Assembly: GCA_934438035.1 (NCBI GenBank)
Contig: CAKSBK010000035.1
Coordinates: forward strand, 1-8,068
Source of the DNA: an uncultured Christensenellaceae bacterium
Lineage (GTDB): Bacteria > Bacillota > Clostridia > Christensenellales > Christensenellaceae
Direction of reading: 5' to 3'
DNA length: 8,068 nucleotides
The position numbers and the translations under genes are program-made. The notes beneath the pieces are model-generated. The model searched no databases, had not been told where the DNA came from, and saw nothing but the letters and a program-made list of their open reading frames with translations. Positions 5,384 to 8,068 of this stretch are shown here, in pieces. How positions within the stretch are numbered: the first letter of the stretch is position 1; the number at the start of each line of letters is the position of its first letter.

Positions 5384-6371
5384 AAAAATAATTTTGGATG
5401 TGTTTGCGGCGGACGACCCTGCGGCGCTTTTAAAGGGAGCGGTTAATGCGGTTAACGAAATTGAGGGGTTTTCTTTTATTATTCCGGGAGATCCGGAGTA
5501 TATTTCAAACGAGCTTAAAAAATACAGCTTTAAGGAAAACAGAATTGAGATTCTTGCTGCAGAAAGCGTAATAGGAAATAACGAAAGGCCCGCGGAGGCG
5601 ATTTTAAACAAGAGGGATTCTTCGCTTGTAAAGGGAGTATTTGAGCTTAAAGAAAATTCGAGCGCAATAGGAATGATAAGCGCAGGAAACACGGGAGCGT
5701 TAATGGCGGCATGCGCTGCGTTTTTAGGCAGGCTTAAGGGCGTTGCTTTTCCCGCGCTCGCTACGTTTTTACCCTCAACGGCGGAAAACTACGTTTGTCT
5801 TGCGGACTGCGGCGCTATAGTTGACGCCGCTCCCAAGCAGCTTTGCACTTTCGGAATACTGGCAAGCGCTCTTTACGGCGCAACGTATGACGTTGCCGCG
5901 CCGAAAGTAGGGCTTCTTAACATCGGTGCGGAAAAAGAAAAGGGAAACGCGCTTACTAAGGAAGCGTATAAGCTTCTTTCGGAGGCGCCCGTTAACTTTG
6001 CGGGAAATATAGAAGCAAGAGACGTGCTTGCGGGCGTTTGCGACGTAATCGTCTGCGACGGCTTTGCGGGCAACATGGTGTTAAAATCCATAGAGGGCTG
6101 CGCAAGGTTTATGGTAAAGCTCTTTATAACGAGCATGAAAACTCGGCTTAATAAGGAAAAGGATAAAATTGCGGACGTTGCTGCGGATGTAATGTCGCAG
6201 ACGGACCTTTCTTCTCTTGCGGGCGCCATAGTGATAGGCGTTAATAAGCCGGTTATAAAAGCGCACGGAAACTCAAACGAAAAAACGATTCCAAACGCCG
6301 TTCGTCAGCTTTTAAAGCTGTCGGAGGCGAATGTAATAGAAAAAACACAAGCATTAATAAATAATTTATAA
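5376..6371 (+). CDS. plsX: PlsX-family phosphate acyltransferase, divergent
   Basis: A 331-residue protein of PlsX length. Family motifs are clear: KRDSSLVKG (79-87), SAGNTGALM (102-110), LGRLKGVAFPALATFLPS (117-134), LLNIGAEKEKGN (180-191), NFAGNIEARD (207-216), CDGFAGNMVLKSIEG (227-241) and VIKAHGNSN (293-301). PlsX is a peripheral membrane enzyme that interconverts acyl-ACP and acyl-phosphate, feeding PlsY in phosphatidic acid synthesis. Several usual positions are altered: the N-terminal DAMGGD motif reads DVFAAD (8-13), the DVGANVD motif reads DCGAIVD (144-150), and the C-terminal YGGAxLxG motif reads LAGAIVIG (281-288). It may be a specialised paralogue or a fast-evolving true PlsX. The start overlaps the previous gene by 8 bp, with AGGGGAG at 5365-5371 in front. 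fakB follows after 10 bp. Its early codons favour GCG for Ala. Confidence 0.88.
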   Translation: MDKKIILDVFAADDPAALLKGAVNAVNEIEGFSFIIPGDPEYISNELKKYSFKENRIEILAAESVIGNNERPAEAILNKRDSSLVKGVFELKENSSAIGMISAGNTGALMAACAAFLGRLKGVAFPALATFLPSTAENYVCLADCGAIVDAAPKQLCTFGILASALYGATYDVAAPKVGLLNIGAEKEKGNALTKEAYKLLSEAPVNFAGNIEARDVLAGVCDVIVCDGFAGNMVLKSIEGCARFMVKLFITSMKTRLNKEKDKIADVAADVMSQTDLSSLAGAIVIGVNKPVIKAHGNSNEKTIPNAVRQLLKLSEANVIEKTQALINNL

Positions 6372-6381
6372 GGAGAGAAAA

Positions 6382-7266
6382 ATGAGAAAAGTAAAAGTAA
6401 TTACGGATTCCTGCAGCGATTTAAATAGGGAGTTAAGAGAATCATACGACCTTGATTACGCCAAAATGAACGTCGTTTTAGACGGAGAGGAAAAGGCTGC
6501 CTCTCTTGACTGGGAAGAGTTTTCTCCGCAGGATATGTACGGCATGATGAGAGAGGGAAAAAGAGTAACCTCGAACATGGTTCCTGTTCCGGAGTTTGAA
6601 AGAATATTCGAAAAGTATATTTCCGAGGGATGCGATATTGTATACGTAGGCTGTTCGTCGGCGCTTTCAGGCTCGGTAAATACGGGAATACTGGTTGCAA
6701 AGAGCATGGAGGAGAAATATCCTGAGGCGGTAATTTGCTGCGTAGACGCGCTTTGCTCCTGCACTGCGGAGGGTATTTTGGCAATTGAAGCCTCAAAGCT
6801 CGCAAAGGCGGGCATGGGGGCAAGGGAAATTGCCGAGGAGCTTGAAAAGAAAAAAGCGTATGTAAATCAGATAGCCGTGGTGGGCGACCTTGAATATTTA
6901 AAAAGAGCGGGCAGGGTTACAGCGTCTTCGGCATTTTTCGGCAACCTCTTCGGAGTTAAGCCCATACTCATAAGCGACGCAGAGGGTAAAAATGTTCCCG
7001 TAAAAAAGGTAAAGGGAAGAAAAGCGTCGTTGTCGGAAATCGTCAATATGTTAAAAGAGGCGGTTACAGACCCCGAAAACACGGAAATATTCGTTTCTCA
7101 TGCGGATTGTGCGGAGGAAGCAGAAGCGGTTAAAAAGGAGATAGTTGAAAAAATCGCTCCCAAGGCGGTGCATTTTGACTATATAGGGCCTATTATAGGC
7201 GCTTCCGTAGGACCCGGCACGGTTATGCTAAGCGCATGGGGAAAGAAAGTGGATTACGTAGGCTGA
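6382..7266 (+). CDS. DegV-family fatty-acid-binding protein (FakB type)
   Basis: A 294-residue DegV-fold protein of standard length. Visible motifs are VITDSCSDL (6-14), VTSNMVPVPEFE (62-72, with the Thr63-Ser64 pair), CSSALSGS (91-98), the LEYLKRAGRV loop (170-179) with GVKPIL (191-196), VKGRK (210-214), IFVSHADCAEEA (236-247) and IGPIIGASVGPGTV (268-281). DegV proteins bind a fatty acid in a buried pocket; FakB members hand it to FakA for phosphorylation. In this family the last loop usually reads G-[AT]-H-x-G-P-G; here Ser275 replaces the His. The start is supported by AAGGAG at 6370-6375, which overlaps the plsX stop, and the FakA-type gene begins 9 bp after its stop, strong context for the FakB role. 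Which fatty acids it prefers cannot be read from sequence. Confidence 0.92.
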   Translation: MRKVKVITDSCSDLNRELRESYDLDYAKMNVVLDGEEKAASLDWEEFSPQDMYGMMREGKRVTSNMVPVPEFERIFEKYISEGCDIVYVGCSSALSGSVNTGILVAKSMEEKYPEAVICCVDALCSCTAEGILAIEASKLAKAGMGAREIAEELEKKKAYVNQIAVVGDLEYLKRAGRVTASSAFFGNLFGVKPILISDAEGKNVPVKKVKGRKASLSEIVNMLKEAVTDPENTEIFVSHADCAEEAEAVKKEIVEKIAPKAVHFDYIGPIIGASVGPGTVMLSAWGKKVDYVG

Positions 7267-7275
7267 GAGAATAAT

Positions 7276-8068
7276 ATGCAGACACAGAAATTGAGCGGCG
7301 AGCTTTTCTATAGAATGATGAAAAGCGGCGCCGCAAATCTTAAAAACAACATAAAGACAGTAAACGACCTAAATGTTTTCCCTATTCCGGACGGAGATAC
7401 GGGAGATAATATGAGCATGACGGCTTCGGGAGGAGTGTCGTATGTAAAAAATACGAATTCTCTTTGCGGAGTGTGTGCGGCGCTTTCAAGAGGAATGCTG
7501 TTAGCGGCAAGGGGAAACTCCGGAGTTATACTCTCTCAATTTTTTGAGGGAGTTAACATCGGCTTTAAGGATAAGGAAGAAGCGGACGTTTCTGAGCTGT
7601 GCGACGGGTTTTTAGCGGGAGTGGCTAAAGCGTATAAATCCGTTTTTAAGCCCACGGAGGGCACTATGCTTACGGTAATGCGCGAAGCGGCGGAATATGC
7701 TAAGCAAAATTCATGCTCTATGTCAGGAATAGAAGATTATTTTATTGCTTTTAAAGAAGAAATGCTGCGCTCTTTAAAACGCACGCCCGAGCTTCTTAAC
7801 GTGTTAAAGGAGGCGGGCGTTGTTGACAGCGGCGGAGCCGGCTTTTATTACATTACCGAGGGCATGATTTCCGCACTTTCGGGAAAAGAAGTAAAGCAAA
7901 CGGAAAGCTTTGAGCAAGAGAATAAAGCGCCGGCAATTTTAGACTACGCTTTTGATGAGAATTCCGTTATGGAGTTCGGGTATTGCACTGAAGCGCTTTT
8001 ACAGCTGCAAAATTCAAAGGTGGATATCAGCAGCTTTGACGAACGCCTTATTACAGACGCCCTTACCG
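7276..8068 (+). CDS. fakA: FakA-type fatty-acid kinase, N-terminal part (YloV/DAK2 family)
   Basis: The open frame from ATG 7276 runs 264 codons without a stop and leaves the window; family members are about 540-560 residues, so roughly half is present. The DhaL-like kinase domain (about 1-200) shows NVFPIPDGDTGDNMS (33-47), whose aspartates Asp39, Asp41 and Asp44 match the Mg-ATP-binding cluster. ARGNSGVILSQFFEG (78-92), PTEGTMLTVMREA (126-138) and LKEAGVVDSGGAGF (177-190) follow. EFGYCTEALL (233-242) opens the middle domain; its Cys237 matches a conserved Cys there. FakA phosphorylates FakB-bound fatty acid to acyl-phosphate, the PlsX substrate. It begins 9 bp after the DegV gene. The ribosome binding site is weak (GAGAGA at 7265-7270, inside the upstream stop region), suggesting translational coupling. 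Confidence 0.93.
   Translation, partial: MQTQKLSGELFYRMMKSGAANLKNNIKTVNDLNVFPIPDGDTGDNMSMTASGGVSYVKNTNSLCGVCAALSRGMLLAARGNSGVILSQFFEGVNIGFKDKEEADVSELCDGFLAGVAKAYKSVFKPTEGTMLTVMREAAEYAKQNSCSMSGIEDYFIAFKEEMLRSLKRTPELLNVLKEAGVVDSGGAGFYYITEGMISALSGKEVKQTESFEQENKAPAILDYAFDENSVMEFGYCTEALLQLQNSKVDISSFDERLITDALT

Overview
This window reads as a chromosomal segment from a monoderm Bacillota bacterium, most likely of the class Clostridia; I cannot name the genus. Three things suggest this. The heat-shock genes run in the order hrcA-grpE-dnaK-dnaJ. The DnaK lacks the roughly 24-residue insertion in the first quadrant that is typical of diderm DnaKs. The ribosome binding sites are mostly strong AAGGAGG types, and the PlsX and FakA-type genes fit the same group. 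No mobile element, CRISPR array or prophage gene is visible.

Left part (1-3910): the end of a class I heat-shock operon. It holds the C-terminus of the HrcA repressor, then GrpE (TAATG stop/start overlap), DnaK and DnaJ, all on the plus strand. A compact hairpin lies between dnaK and dnaJ, and a good intrinsic terminator closes the operon.

Middle part (3911-4792): a short regulatory and RNA-rich stretch. One small gene with its own near-consensus promoter encodes a zinc-ribbon protein with two membrane helices. It is bracketed by inverted repeats built from the same 7-mers (AAACATT/AATGTTT). The downstream one overlaps its stop codon and differs by one base from the parS site bound by ParB/Spo0J. 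A symmetric terminator then separates this gene from two minus-strand tRNA genes, Gly(CCC) followed by Ala(CGC), which have their own promoter. The divergent intergenic region carries the tRNA promoter, a weaker plus-strand promoter, and an inverted repeat over each.

Right part (4793-8068): a tightly packed plus-strand operon for fatty-acid activation. It encodes a six-helix DUF308/HdeD-like membrane protein, a divergent PlsX (8-bp overlap), a DegV/FakB-type fatty-acid-binding protein and the N-terminal part of a FakA-type fatty-acid kinase, cut by the window edge. Known biochemistry links these: FakB presents a fatty acid to FakA, which makes acyl-phosphate, and PlsX interconverts acyl-phosphate and acyl-ACP. 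The most notable point is that this PlsX has lost several normally near-invariant glycine and asparagine positions, and the DegV protein has Ser where the family usually has His in its C-terminal glycine-rich loop. The set may therefore be a specialised or neofunctionalised version of the pathway.
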